DNA of 64,000 bases from Pinus tabuliformis (taxonomy: Eukaryota > Streptophyta > Pinopsida > Pinales > Pinaceae). A program made the position numbers and the translations under genes. The notes beneath the pieces were generated by a model. The model saw only the letters and a program-made list of their open reading frames with translations, was not told the origin of the DNA and ran no database searches. The stretch covers positions 91,786,421 through 91,850,420 of the forward strand of contig CM062820.1 of NCBI GenBank assembly GCA_031772625.1. Direction: 5' to 3'. Below, piece by piece: positions 11,472 to 22,324 of this stretch; the stretch's first letter is position 1; every line of letters starts with the position of its first letter.

Positions 11472-12785
11472 CTATAACATCTTCCACTCTTTCCATGATT
11501 CCTTCTTAGCAATTGTAGGAGCACCCTTGCTCACCACTGACCACATGCTCTTCTTGGGTTGCAGAGTCTCCCTCTGAATCTGCAAGCTCCCTCTTGAACT
11601 AGACTCCCTCTGAGTCTCTGGAACCTGGACCTTCTTGGGAAAGTGTACCTTCTTCTCGGGAACCTGTACCTTCTCCTCTAAAGCTTGCATTTGCACCTGC
11701 ACCTGCTCTTGCTTCTTTGGAACCTGTACCTACTCCACCTGCTTCTTTCCATGATCCACAGGCTTGGCTGTCAACCTGTAGAGACCATGCTCTCTAACTC
11801 CGAGTACAATCCCATTGGACTTAGAGCCTCTGAGCCTGAGTCTTGCCTTCCCATCCTGGAACAAGACCTCAAACCCTTTCCTCTCGATCATCAAGACAAA
11901 AATCACGCTATATCTGAGTCCTGGTACAAATAGTACATCCTGGACCCGCATCATACGTCTTGTCTCCATCCTGAATGGCACAACACCCGATCCTCGGATC
12001 TCCAACTGACTCTTGTTGCCCAACACCATGTGCAACTTCAAGTCCCATCCAGCTAGAGTCTCAAAAACCTCCTGTGACCCTGTCATATGCTTCGTCGCAC
12101 CATTGTCCACGTACCATCCATCCTCAGTGATAATACTCTGCGAGAAATGAGAAATCATAGCAAAGTCCTCCTCTTCCAATCTCCTGGAGAGATCGTCCAT
12201 CTTTGCTGAAGTGGCAACACCGACGACCTGCTTTCCTTTCTTCTTCTCATCATTTCCCTTCTTCTTCATCGGACATCTTGACGAAAAATGACCCATCTCA
12301 CCACAGTTGAAACACTTGACTTTACTCAAGTCCTTCTTTTGCTTACCCTTCATTCGTGATGCAAGTGCCACGTCATCATTTGAAGCTTTTTGCTTCGGCT
12401 GAAGATCCTCGTCTTGCAACTCTTCCTGAATGAAGTCATCCCACAGCCTATCCCAGTCTGGCAGCTTCTCCCTGGCAATGATTCCTTTGATGAAGGGCTT
12501 CCATTCCTCGGTGAACCCTTTCAAGGCAATCCTTACCATATCTCCATCTGAGACAGTCACACTGATGGCAGCAAGCTCATCTTTGACCTGAGACAATCTC
12601 GTCAGATACGAGGTCACGCTTTCACCCTTTAACATCTTGGTGGACTTCAACTTATCCTCCAATACCAATACCTGGTTCTCGTTCTTATTCTGGAACAAAT
12701 TCTGAAGAGACACCCACATCTCATGTGTGGTGTTCTTCCCAGACAAATGAGGTATTAGGGCATCCCTCACACCATCTAGGATGAT
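11472..12785 (-). pseudogene. Copia gag (C-terminal two thirds) and protease of H, with a charged tail
   Basis: Entering from the G insertion at 12785, one open frame runs to 11730. It holds a Gag UBN2 segment (HEMWVSLQNLF, VRIALKGF, LPDWDRLWDDF), an intact CCHC zinc knuckle (CFNCGEMGHFSSRC, near 12300) and a protease with a DNGATKHMTG active site, a variant of DSGA. It ends with a LYRLTAKPV segment near the GAG-pre-integrase start. After one TAG (11732-11730) the same frame continues to 11472 with a low-complexity tail built from VQVP, EKKV and PKK pieces. No integrase or RT follows before the PPT. H is therefore a gag-protease-only element, like B, and not autonomous. Confidence 0.85.
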
Positions 12786-14200
12786 TGTTAAATTTTAGGT
12801 ATGTTCTATGCTTAGAGCAATTTATTTCAATTTTCACAGTTAGCTCAATACCTTTTCCAGATTAGCAATCACATCAGCATTAAAGTAAACTGCAGATAGA
12901 ACATAAACATAAATCGCAGAAGACAAGCCAAGAAGGACACAAGATGTGGCGCTAGCCAGCGACAAACCCCAATGTGGGGAAACCCTTGATCAATTCTTCT
13001 TATATGTTCTTCAATAGTTCAGCAGAGAGAGAGAGATAGTATGTCTACAACAGAAGTCAACACTTTGACTTATCTAGATAAGAGCATAGATCATCTCTAA
13101 GAAGATGATACATGAGATCAGTTGAAGACATGCTGCTTCAACTGATTCTCCAAGGTGACACCTTCACCTATCGTTGTGCTGCATTTCATCATCATGCTGC
13201 ACCTCACCATGCTGCACCATGCTGTACCCATCATCTCTATGCTGCATCTCATCATGCTTCATTAATCATGACTGTATCCATCACTGTACTGCATTATGTG
13301 CCATTGCGGCACCAAGTTGCCATACTGACCTATGTGCTGGCTGCATCTTTCTTGCTTGTTGTCCCTAGCTTGCTTGTTGTCCTTTGCATGCTAGCTGTCC
13401 CTTGCATGCTAGCTGTAACATTGTATGTTTGGTGTATTTGCTGCGAAGTACCATACAACTGTCCCAATGTTAGTTAGTTGTCCCTTGCATGTTGCTCTCC
13501 TTTGGAGACAGATGCTCTGGCTGTTCCAGCAATTCCCGACAGTTCTGGCTGTTCTCGGCAATTCTGACAATTCCGGCAATTCCGGCGGTTCCCAGCGGTT
13601 CCAACAATTCTGGCAATTTGGCAGTAACCGGCAGTTTCGATAGTTCCGGAAATTCCAGCAATTCCAGCTGTTCTCGGCAATTCCGACTTCTGCCCTCTAC
13701 ATCAGCTTTCCCACCTGTTCCGACAATTCCCGACAGTTTCGGTAGTTTTGGCAATTCCGGCTATTCCCGACAGTTCTGGCAATTCCAGCTATTCTCGGCA
13801 GTTCCGGCTATTCCCAACAGTTCTAGCAGTTCCGGCAATTCCGGCTATTCCCGACAATTCCAGCAATTCCGGCTATTCTCGGCAGTTCCGGCTATTCCCG
13901 ACAGTTCCAACAGTTCCAGCTATTCCCGACGGTTCCAGCAGTTCCGACAATTCCGGCTATTCCCGCTATTCACGACGGTTCCGGCAATTCTGACTTTTCC
14001 CGACATTTCTGGCTATTCCCAGCAGTTCGGGCAATTCCAGCTATTCCCGGCAGTTCTGGCAATTCCGACAATTCCGACAATTCCGGCTATTCCCGACAGT
14101 TCTGGCAGTTCTGGCTTCTGCCCTCTAGATTAGGGCAACGTTATCCCTTAGGATCTCTCCTCCTAGTAAAACCCAAAGACAAGTAGAGAGGAAGAGATCC
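12786..14200 (-). repeat. 3' LTR of G, truncated in U3
   Basis: It aligns with 16877-18079 from TGTTAAATTTTAGGTATG to AAGAGATCC. The last 257 bp of the partner (18080-18336), the U3 start, are absent here and the 59-bp minisatellite follows. It includes a 592-bp array of TTCC-rich 9/10-mers. The R/U5-like ACCCCAATGTGGGGAAACCC block is at about 12966-12985. Confidence 0.88.
13521..14114. repeat. Minisatellite in G 3' LTR: 9/10-bp GGCAATTCC units
   Basis: About 590 bp of alternating 9- and 10-bp units such as GGCAATTCC, GGCTATTCCC and GACAGTTCT, often ordered 9+9+10 into a 28-bp higher-order unit. All six frames stay open for long stretches (for example 214 aa on the plus strand) only because of the repeat. 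The array is 592 bp here against about 425 bp in the other LTR, so it changed length after insertion. Confidence 0.93.
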
Positions 14201-14715
14201 ATAGGAGAACGAATCATCCTGCCCCAAAGTCGCCATGGGAGAACTAATCATCCCGGCCCACAGGAGAACTAATCATCCTGTTTCACAGTTGCCACGGGAG
14301 AACTAATAATCCTAGCTCATAGGAGAACTAATCATCATGTTTCACAGTTGCCACGGGAGAACTAATCATCCTGGCCCATAGGAGAACTAATCATCCTGTT
14401 TCACAGTTGCCACGGGAGAACTAATCATCACGGCCCACAGGAGAACTAATCATCCTATTCCACAGTTGCCACGGGAGAACTAATCATCCCGACCCACAGG
14501 AGAACTAATCATCCTGTTTCACAATTGCCTCGGGAGAACTAATCATCCCGACCCACAGGAGAACTAATCATCTTGTTTCACAGTTGCCACGGGAGAACTA
14601 ATCATCCTGGCCCACAAGGGAACTAATCATCCTATTCCATAGTTTCCACGGGAGAACTACTCATCCCGGCCCTCAGGAGAACTAATCATCATGTTCCACA
14701 GTCGCCACGGGGTAT
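14201..14715. repeat. 59-bp minisatellite, about 8.5 copies
   Basis: The unit is a dimer of two related half-units, each with the core GGAGAACTAATCATCC: one half is followed by TGGCCCACA, the other by TGTTTCACAGTTGCCAC. About 17 half-units are visible from 14203 to 14690. It stands exactly where the U3 start and PPT of G should be, between the G pol remnant and the truncated 3' LTR. Confidence 0.93.
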
Positions 14716-14745
14716 CACAGGGAAAGGTTGAACCTGTCATCCTGT

Positions 14746-15930
14746 TCATAGCGCACCACCAGGGGAGGGTGAGTCACCCTGTGGTCGTATGTTGCTCCAG
14801 TAAGTACCCCAAGCCCCCCAGAGCTCCCAGAGCTCAATGCATGCAAAATGCAAGACCCTTATAAGAAGGTCTCTCAACGACTCCAAGTCGTTCGGGCAAG
14901 TCACAAATTTGACCTTTCCCAAGGGCTTTGACAAAATGTCTGCGACCTGTACATCAGTCTCAAGGCGATGGAGCCTCCTCGTTCATTGACTTACCATACC
15001 CCAGATAAGGCAGTATCTGTTGTCTATCTGCTGGAGCAGTCATCGAATACGTGATTCCTCAATAATTGAATCCCCCCTCTGGTTGTCACAGAGAATCACA
15101 GTGGTATTCATCATGTGTACAAACAGCTCACTTAAGAGCTTCTGCAACCATGTAGCTTCACACGAGACCATACTTGCAGTTATGTATTCGGTCTCAGTGG
15201 TGCTTATGGCAACCGAGTTCTGCTTACATCCATGATATTGAAGCAGAATCCAAATAGAACTAGCACTAAGAAGTGCTTTAGAGATCCTCCACACTGCCCG
15301 CCCAGTCAGCATTCAAATAATCATGCAGTTTCATATTTCCGGCAGTGTATCTCAATCCATGAGAGATTGTGCCCCAAAGATATCTCAGAAGATTCTTGGC
15401 ACCAATCCAGTGAGGCTCAACCAAATATGAGCTCACCATGCTAACTGCAAAACATATATCCAGACGGAAGTTCACCAAGAACATCAACGCAAATGAGTTT
15501 ATGAAACTCAGAGGCATTTCTCAAATCTGGTTCAACATCACTACCATATAACTTCTGAAAGTTAAGATCGTCGAGGTAGTCATAGGCTTGCAGTTTATTA
15601 TTCCACATCCGGAATCCAACTCCCTCTTACTTCTGCAAATGAGAGGGTCTGCACCTATCAGAAATAGGTCATCCTCATAAGGTGCTGGTATGAGAGGTCT
15701 ATCATCCACAACCTTCAAACAATGGTTTGGATCGGCTTCACTCTTAGTGAATCTCAGCTTCATCTGACAGCTATCAATCCAATCATACTACGACCGGGGA
15801 GTTTTGCTTCAAGCCATAGAGGGCTTACTTCCACCTGCATACGTGAGATTCTTGATCATCAATCTCAAACCCCTCAGGTTGTTCCAAACCTGTGGACCTG
15901 CGACATGAGGGGAATGGTCCCCTTGTAAGA
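14746..15930 (-). pseudogene. RT and RNase H remnants of G
   Basis: Minus-strand pieces in different frames match the C-terminal half of Copia pol. The RT piece is 15763-15521 (RFTKSEADPNHC, and YEDDLFLIGADP where the family has YVDDLFLTG). Next comes a LRYLWGTISHGLRYT and DWAGS segment (15517-15278). RNase H is at 15312-15040 (TEYITASMVSCEATWLQKLL, ILCDNQ), and the VSKPLGK-like end (SKPLGKVKFVTCP) is at 14934-14850. Frameshifts separate the pieces. The RT catalytic YVDD is altered to YEDD. It is inactive. Confidence 0.82.
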
Positions 15931-16079
15931 TTTTCCTTTGGTACATCTCAGACATGTACTTTCATGCTCTTTTTGAATTCAGGCATCCCTGTCACCATCT
16001 GACTCATAGACCTCCGGTGCTATGTGTCAATGGACATGGTCCCCAGTGGACTTCCTGCAACTTGATAGAACCCTAAACT
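15931..16079 (-). other. Deletion junction zone of G interior
   Basis: About 150 bp between protease and RT remnants, where some 1.5 kb of integrase and N-terminal RT coding would be expected. Nothing is recognised in it. Confidence 0.4.
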
Positions 16080-16860
16080 CAAAAACATCTTTGAAAATTC
16101 TATTTTCAAACATGTACCTTTCCATCGATGAGTGCCACCATGTAACCTTTGACTTCCATTGCTAAAATGGACACCAAGTTCTTCTTGCGATCAGGTACAT
16201 AAAAGATATTCTGTAAATGAATCAAGTTACCCTCATTCAATTGAGGGGTGACATTCCCTACACCCTTTCCGAGATAGGTGGCATCGGCTCCAAGTATAAC
16301 CCCATGATTGTTTCCATCTCTACCAAATTAGAGAGTGCACCCTTCTATTCGATAAAGTGCCTTGAAGCACTACAATCAATAAGCTAGATTCCCAAAGAAT
16401 CTGAAGGAGAAGGCCAATACAAGACAACGCTTCTTTATCTTATCAAAAACAACATTTGATTCTTCATTCCTAGGGTTCCTTGCTTTCTTTGAAGAGTCAG
16501 CCATTTTCTTAATGCCCTGCATTACCTATCATTCCTTTGATCATTGAAGATGTCCCTGGAATGATTGTTATCTTCATCAAGAGATGTGTCTCTGCCATTC
16601 GAACACTCCTTCGCATAATGGCCGAACTTATTTCAACCAAGGCATCTGCCTTTCCTTCCATCCTTAGATCCGAGCTTCCCAATGAAGTGATCTTTAGGTA
16701 GGCCATCAAAAACTTATGTTGCGCTATTATGATAATATTCTCTACGTCGACTTCACCCTCGGTGAATTTGAAGAGGGATGAGGAATCCACTGATCCTTTT
16801 GTCCTTTCCCAACTGTCTTCAATGATTGCTCTTTCACTCTTGCTTGGGCATTGTCTTCAC
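16080..16860 (-). pseudogene. Gag zinc knuckle and protease remnants of G
   Basis: On the minus strand a broken zinc knuckle (FGHYAKEC preceded by a stop) lies near 16600-16650. A protease-like stretch with DCSASRHF, where DSGASRHM is expected, lies near 16360-16390, followed by a FYVPDRKKNLVS segment near 16200. Multiple stops are present. The N-terminal gag and the integrase are deleted: the next coding piece to the left is already RT. Confidence 0.7.
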
Positions 16861-16876
16861 CTCAGCTCCGATACCA

Positions 16877-18336
16877 TGTTAAATTTTAAGTATGTTCTAT
16901 GCTTAGAGCAATTTATTTCAATTTTCACAGTCAGCTCAATATCTTTTCCAGATTAGCAATCACATCAGCATTAAAGTAAACTGCAGATAGAACATAAACA
17001 TAAATCGCAAAAGACAAGCCAAGACAAGAGGACACAAGATGTGGCGCTAGCTAGGGACAAACCCCAATGCGGGGAAACCCTTGATCAATTCTTCTTATAT
17101 GTTCTTCAATAGTTCAGCAGAGAGAGAGAGATAGTACGTTTACAACAGAAGTTAACACTTTGACTTATCTAGATAAGAGCATAGATCATCTCTAAGAATA
17201 TGATACATGAGATCAGTTGAAGACATGCTGCTTCAACTAATTCTCCAAGGTGACTCCTTCACCTATCGTTGTGCTGCATTTCATCATCATGCTGCACCCA
17301 TCATCACTACGCTGCATCTCATCATGCTTCATTAATCATGACTGTACCCATCACTATCCTGCATTATGTGCCATTGCTGCACCATGTTGCCATACTTACC
17401 TATGTGCTGGTTGCATCTTGCTTGCTTGTTGTCCCTAGCATGCTTGTTGTTGCATGCTAGCTGTAACATTGCATGCTTGGTGTATTCGCTGCTAACTACC
17501 ATACAACTGTCCCAATGTTAGTTAGTTGTCCCTTGCATGTTGCTCTCCTTCGAAGACAGATGCTCTGGCTGTTCCAACAGTTCCCGGCAATTCTGGCAAT
17601 TCCGGCTGTTCCCGGCAATTTCGGCAATTCCTGCTATTCCCGGCAGTTCCGGCAATTCCAGCTGTTCTCGGCAGTTCTGGCTTCTGCCCTCTGCATCAGC
17701 TTTCTTGCCTGTTCCAGCAGTTCCAGTAGTTTCGACAATTCCGGCTATTCCCAGCAGTTTCGGTAGTTTCGGCAATTCCGGCAGTTCCGGCTATTCTCGG
17801 CAATTCCGGCAATTCCCGGCAGTTCCGACAGTTCCGGCTATTCTTGGCAGTTCCTGGTAGTTCCGGCTTTTCCTGGCAGTTTCGACGATTCCCGGCAGTT
17901 CCGGCAATTCCGGTTATTCCGACTTCCCGGCAGTTCCGGCAGTTCCCGGCTCCGGCAGTTCCGACAATTCCGGTAGTTCCCGGCAGTTCCGGCTTCTGCC
18001 CTCTGGATTAGGGCAACATTATCCCTTAGGATCTCTCCTCCTACTAAAACCCAAAGACAAGTAGAGAGGAAGAGATCCCAAGTGTGTTGAAATGACTTGA
18101 AGGCCACCTCTATTTATACTAAAACGTTGAGCACAAGTGGGATTTATTTGGTTGTTGGCCGACCTTGACGAATTGTCCCATAACACAAATAAATTCATAT
18201 CTCCATAAATACTTATCGGAATCGGATGATCTTTAGATCAATCCTACACCTCTCGATGAGAGGGATCCAAGAAATATATCAGCGTCCATTAATAAGATGA
18301 CCCACATGGAGTTTGGCCCCTATGCTAATTTTAACA
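16877..18336 (-). repeat. 5' LTR of G
   Basis: It is 1,460 bp, from TGTTAAATTTTAAG beside the PBS (16865-16876) to CTAATTTTAACA before the TSD. It is the complete LTR copy, including the U3 start lost from the other. The array at 17569-17992 lies within it. Confidence 0.92.
17569..17992. repeat. Minisatellite in G 5' LTR: 9/10-bp GGCAATTCC units
   Basis: The same family of units as 13521-14114 but about 425 bp long, interrupted by CTTCTGCCCTCTGCATCAGC near 17680, which also occurs in the other array near 13687. Units differ in order and number between the two LTRs. Confidence 0.92.
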
Positions 18337-18341
18337 ATGAT

Positions 18342-18536
18342 CAGTCTCGCCCTCATATCCAAATCTTCCCATATTTCCAACTCCTTAGGGTCGGTTGGCT
18401 TCTTGATCTCTTTCGCGACAAAATCCCAGACCCTGTTGACCTGCAAGATCAACTTGATCCTTTCCTTCCATGGACTATAATTGGACAACCCCTCCAGCCT
18501 GTCCTCCTATCGGATACCTACCTGCAACTTCGACAT
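18342..18536 (-). pseudogene. N-terminal part of H gag
   Basis: From ATG at 18536 the frame reads MSKLQVGIR, a TAG stop, then EDRLEGLSNYSPWKERIK and on to MRARLII at the G insertion site. This is the canonical Copia Gag N-terminus. The rest of the domain continues at 12785. An apparent longer ORF to 18279 simply reads on into the G LTR. One nonsense codon separates the ATG from the conserved part. Confidence 0.85.
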
Positions 18537-18635
18537 TGTAGTGAATCCTTAACTCACAATGTGATCAACCCCCTCTCACGTTGTACTTCGCTATGCACAA
18601 CTTTGATTTACTTACTTCCAAAGTAGCTCAGACAC

Positions 18636-18647
18636 GCTCCGATACCA
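18636..18647 (-). promoter_or_regulatory. Primer-binding site of H
   Basis: It is TGGTATCGGAGC on the minus strand, one mismatch from the initiator tRNA-Met complement, directly beside the LTR terminus TGTTGG at 18648. G has the identical PBS variant. Confidence 0.85.
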
Positions 18648-19363
18648 TGTTGGATTTCCACAACCTGGGGTCTAGGTTAGAGTCTTAAAATCACTGATGC
18701 TACCAAACCAAGAATCTCAACCATAAACTACTTTGCACAGCGGAAATATAAGCAGTAAATCACATATGCACAATATACACAGTTTTGAACAAAATTGTAT
18801 AATATTGTACAATCCCAATCTTTGTTATATTAAACCAAATATAATACAACAGTCTAGGGTTCCCGTACCAGGGATAATGGCCCTCATACATCCACTAGTA
18901 CAAGATACAAATTGGGGCTTGGTGTCAGTCCATCAACAACCAGTCTGCCCTCAACAAGATACTCTGACCATCTAGCTATTGCATGCTCTCTCATCTCCTC
19001 TCAGTCGTACCCTGTACATGCTTGGTCCTTCGGCTCCCAATCTGCAACTCCTGCCTCTATCAATGCTCCAAGCTTGGAGGGAGACTTTTGACACTTTTTG
19101 ACTTAAATAAATTATTTTGACTTGATACAAAAAGCCCAATAGGGTCTATTACATATGACAATGACTCTTTTGATTCTTTGGCTCTATGACAAATCCTAGA
19201 AGCACACAATGGGTGCTTTGACCTATAAATAAATTGACCTAGAGCATGAAACCCATGCTATAAAATAATAATAATAATTTTTTCTTTTCTCTTTACATCA
19301 AATACATAAAATCAGTAGTACATGGAATATTATGAACACTGAACCTAGTTGCAAATTTCAACA
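18648..19363 (-). repeat. Putative 5' LTR of H
   Basis: The inner end (TGTTGGATTTCCAC) is fixed by the PBS. The outer end is placed at GCAAATTTCAACA (19363) because it gives inverted TG..CA termini of similar sequence; it is not confirmed by a TSD. The sequence does not match the H 3' LTR fragment at 10866-11291. Confidence 0.55.
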
Positions 19364-21418
19364 ACTCCTAAGCAAGTTTCCACTCCATGTCCTAGAATTT
19401 GTGCAAAGTGGTATTTCAACTGAGTGATTCGCCCCATCATATTTCCTTCCCACACAACTTGCAATTCAACTTTTGTCTATTAAACCCACCCTCGAGTTCA
19501 CCATATTCTTGCCTAGGGTCCAAATGTCCCAATATTTTCAATCTTCAGTATAATGATTAAACCTAAGGTGCAAAATAAATTAAAATCAGCATTGGAGAAT
19601 CAAAATACAAAAATTTGCATAAAATACAAATCTAAACAGTTCATAAATCATAGATCTCTGACAATCCACTACAAGTTATTTAAAAAAAAATGAGAGGGAA
19701 AATCGATAGGCATGCAAAACCGATCAAAATTTTGAAAAGAAAAAAAAAGGTGGGAATTGTTACACATACGTGCATATACACCACCAATTGTGTGAATCAA
19801 TCCCCCCTCCACAATAAGTTGATTATGGCAAATAAGCACACTCTCCCTAGCAAGATGAGGGAAAAGTAATGGATAAAGGAAAACCTATGAAAATCTAAAA
19901 GCAACAAAAGATATGATGGAAATTGTTGCCCATACTTGCAAATGCATCCTCAGTTGAAGGAAATCAATCCCCACTCTATAATAACACGGTGATGGCCAAT
20001 GAATATGGTGTCTTCCTCATCCTTGGCTCAATCAAAAATCACTCTCCTCCTCCTTTGTTCTCCAAACCCTTCTTTTTGTTTCCCAAATGATGAAAAAAAA
20101 GTAAAAACAAATCCCTTCTATGTGACTCTACTCGTGACCTGGTGATATTTTCCGTCATCGTGCAGTAATATCGTAATATTGAAATGAAAATTGTGATATT
20201 TCATCAAGGAAAATATTGCTCAATAATATCTTTTCCTCAAAAATATCTCAAAATCTTGCAATGTTGGCAATATTTTCGTGTTGTTTGCAACATTGTTTCT
20301 AAGTAGAAATTCAAGGTTTCTAGTTTAGGTATCCTGATTGTATCCACAGGTTCCTTCCCCTCGCACGTGAACTCAGGAGGGGCAAGAAGCCTGCCTGCCT
20401 TTTGGCTGGGGATTTGTGTCAAAGTACAATGATACTTGGTCTTCATGCTTGCTTTATAGAGAATATCCTAGAATATTTCTTATAATTTTATATTCTGATC
20501 TTTACCTCAACATGGAACTTGACTTCTTTGAACATTTTCTTGTGACCTTTTATTTTTTTCTTCTAAAGTAAAACACCACGTAACTACATGGTATTTTGGT
20601 CCAATGAAGTCTATATGATCATATTATTGTTGTATTATTGTCATGTATTTCATTTTAAATACATGGTGGTCAATGGTGGTGTCATGAAGTCCATTTAACT
20701 ATTAATACAAACACGTTTCTTGTACATTAGAATCCAATTAATACAATTTAGAAGAGGTTCAAATTTTGTAGCAATTCTCCAGAAATGCCTAATCAGTATG
20801 AGTATGGCTGGTTACTTATAATGGGAAAGATGGATTTTCTTTCCTTTTGTAAGTGCACAAGTGAGAAGGGTGTTAGATGCTCTTTGTTTCAGTGCTTGTT
20901 CATATACTCCGTAAGAAATTTGGTTCTAGGAAAACGTGGGGATCAGATATGTTGATGTTTTATGTAAGTTTCCGCTTGTATAAATTTTGTGACTCTTATA
21001 GCACGAGACTATTTATTCATTCTAGCCAAGTATTGCGGTTAATACTAGCTGGTAAATGGATAATTTCTCTCATATGATCAAGGCTCTTTCAATTTTATGT
21101 TCTGCTTTTGAAAAAGATTGTGGAGTGTGTTAAAGATAGATTAGTCTCTGTACTTGATATTCTTTCCTGCCATCTTGTTCAGTAAGGAAACTCTCTTTGT
21201 AAATTAGAGCCACTTCAGTGGGTGTACCGAAACTTCATATACATGCAAGGCATTCACCATCATATGCATAAGATTTTTTTTCATCCTTATTTAAGATTTT
21301 TTTTCATCCTAATGAATCAGTATCACTGTTTCCTTCGTTGTTTGCTCTGATATGCTTTTACATGCTTTTGTGTTTTGACTTGGAAGAATGATAATTCATG
21401 AAATTGGTAGCTAGCAGT
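19364..21418. other. Low-repeat region upstream of the pseudouridine synthase exon
   Basis: AT-rich, with no retroelement motif and no convincing exon on either strand. It contains two diverged copies of a segment of about 165 bp (near 19749 and 19914), short AATATT-rich text at 20160-20280, and the 8-bp TSD of a MITE at 21411-21418. It may be intron or intergenic sequence of the gene whose exon is at 22325. Confidence 0.5.
19749..20010. repeat. Diverged direct repeat, about 165-bp period
   Basis: GGGAATTGTTACACATACGT, then AATCAATCCCCCCTCCACAATAA, recurs as GGAAATTGTTGCCCATACTT, then AATCAATCCCCACTCTATAATAA, about 165 bp later. Both are followed by a TGATGGCCAAT/TGATTATGGCAAAT stretch. The similarity is visible but imperfect, so it is an old duplication. 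Confidence 0.6.
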
Positions 21419-21726
21419 CTAAGTTGCACAAAACACCAAAACATTTTGAAGTTTCCGAAACGGGTACGTTTAGAAACGTCACCTCCCAAAATTGGAAATG
21501 TCAGTTGAAACGTCATATATGTATATATAAATAAGTAAGTGAATAACACAATATCTTTGCAAGAAAAAAGGGAATAAGACCCACAGATGACAATTTAGAA
21601 GGAAAAACAAGTCTATATTATCTCTCATAGATGATTACATGATGGTCGAGTTTCGGTCAAGTTTCGGAGTTTCAGGTATGGGTATGGCCCGAAACGCTGG
21701 ATTCCTAGAAGTTTCGTGCAACATAG
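21419..21726. mobile_element. hAT-type MITE, 308 bp, TSD CTAGCAGT
   Basis: The 8-bp direct repeat CTAGCAGT lies at 21411-21418 and 21727-21734. Termini are inverted repeats: CTAAGTTGCACAAAAC at the left and, reversed, CTATGTTGCACGAAAC at the right. Subterminal GTTTC/GAAAC motifs cluster at both ends. An 8-bp TSD with TIRs of this kind is the hallmark of the hAT superfamily. It has no coding capacity, so it would depend on a transposase in trans. It lies about 600 bp upstream of the pseudouridine synthase exon. Confidence 0.85.
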
Positions 21727-22324
21727 CTAGCAGTTTATAAAGACCATAAGAAAAATCTTTATGTATTACCTGAGGCCTCAGGGTTAGAGTATTAGCCGTG
21801 AAGCTGAAATTGTAGCAAGAAGGAAACAATCTGTCAAGTTAGATAGCCTAGGGAATAGCTAGGAGACCAGATGTAGAAGTCTAGTGAAAATAATGATGCA
21901 TTCCACTGGTCTTATGTGATCAGGACTCAGGAGATTTCTCAAAAGAAATTACCAAATGAAGAAAAAGATGATCAACCATCGTAAAGAGAATGCTGCGGAG
22001 AAACTGTCCAGCATGGTTGAAAAATTCATAATTGAAACAGATGAATGAAATGTGTAAATGCCTGTAAGAGAGAGAGTTCTGACCATTGTCGCATATTCAT
22101 GTAGTAATTGAAATTATAACAGATCTGACCAAAGCTCCAAACCCAATTGCATAAAGACTTTTCTTAGAATGCAATGGGTGATTTAAATCTACCAAAGCTA
22201 AGCTAAAACGTTGCACAGAAATGGTTCTATGATCTCTACTTATTTTCCTCTTCATGCTGAATTTGAAAATTATTTTGTTATACTTGTATGCTATATTACT
22301 AAAAAAAATCCTTTTAAATATCAG

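Larger units (their letters stand above)
12786..18336 (-). mobile_element. Copia element G inserted in H gag (TSD ATGAT)
   Basis: The 5-bp duplication ATGAT is at 12781-12785 and 18337-18341. Termini are TGTTAAATTTT and AATTTTAACA. Removing the element and one TSD copy rejoins the H gag frame (ARLII then LDGV), which proves both ends. LTRs are 12786 to about 14200 and 16877-18336. The PBS is at 16865-16876 (TGGTATCGGAGC, minus). The 2.7-kb interior carries only decayed gag/protease and RT/RNase H pieces, with integrase missing. The 3' LTR has lost about 257 bp of U3, replaced by a 59-bp minisatellite. Confidence 0.93.

Noticed and set aside
13474-14133. Long ORFs on both strands (up to 214 aa, Ser/Gln/Pro/Ile-rich) in the G LTR
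   Set aside because: They exist because the 9/10-bp minisatellite lacks stop codons in all frames. Arrays differ in length between LTRs and no start or family similarity supports coding.
14201-14715. Regular repeats resembling a CRISPR array
   Set aside because: Units are contiguous dimers without unique spacers and lie inside a plant retrotransposon. It is a minisatellite.
18279-18341. C-terminal part of a 69-aa ORF starting at 18488
   Set aside because: It is G LTR sequence read through the H gag target site, not protein-coding sequence of either element.
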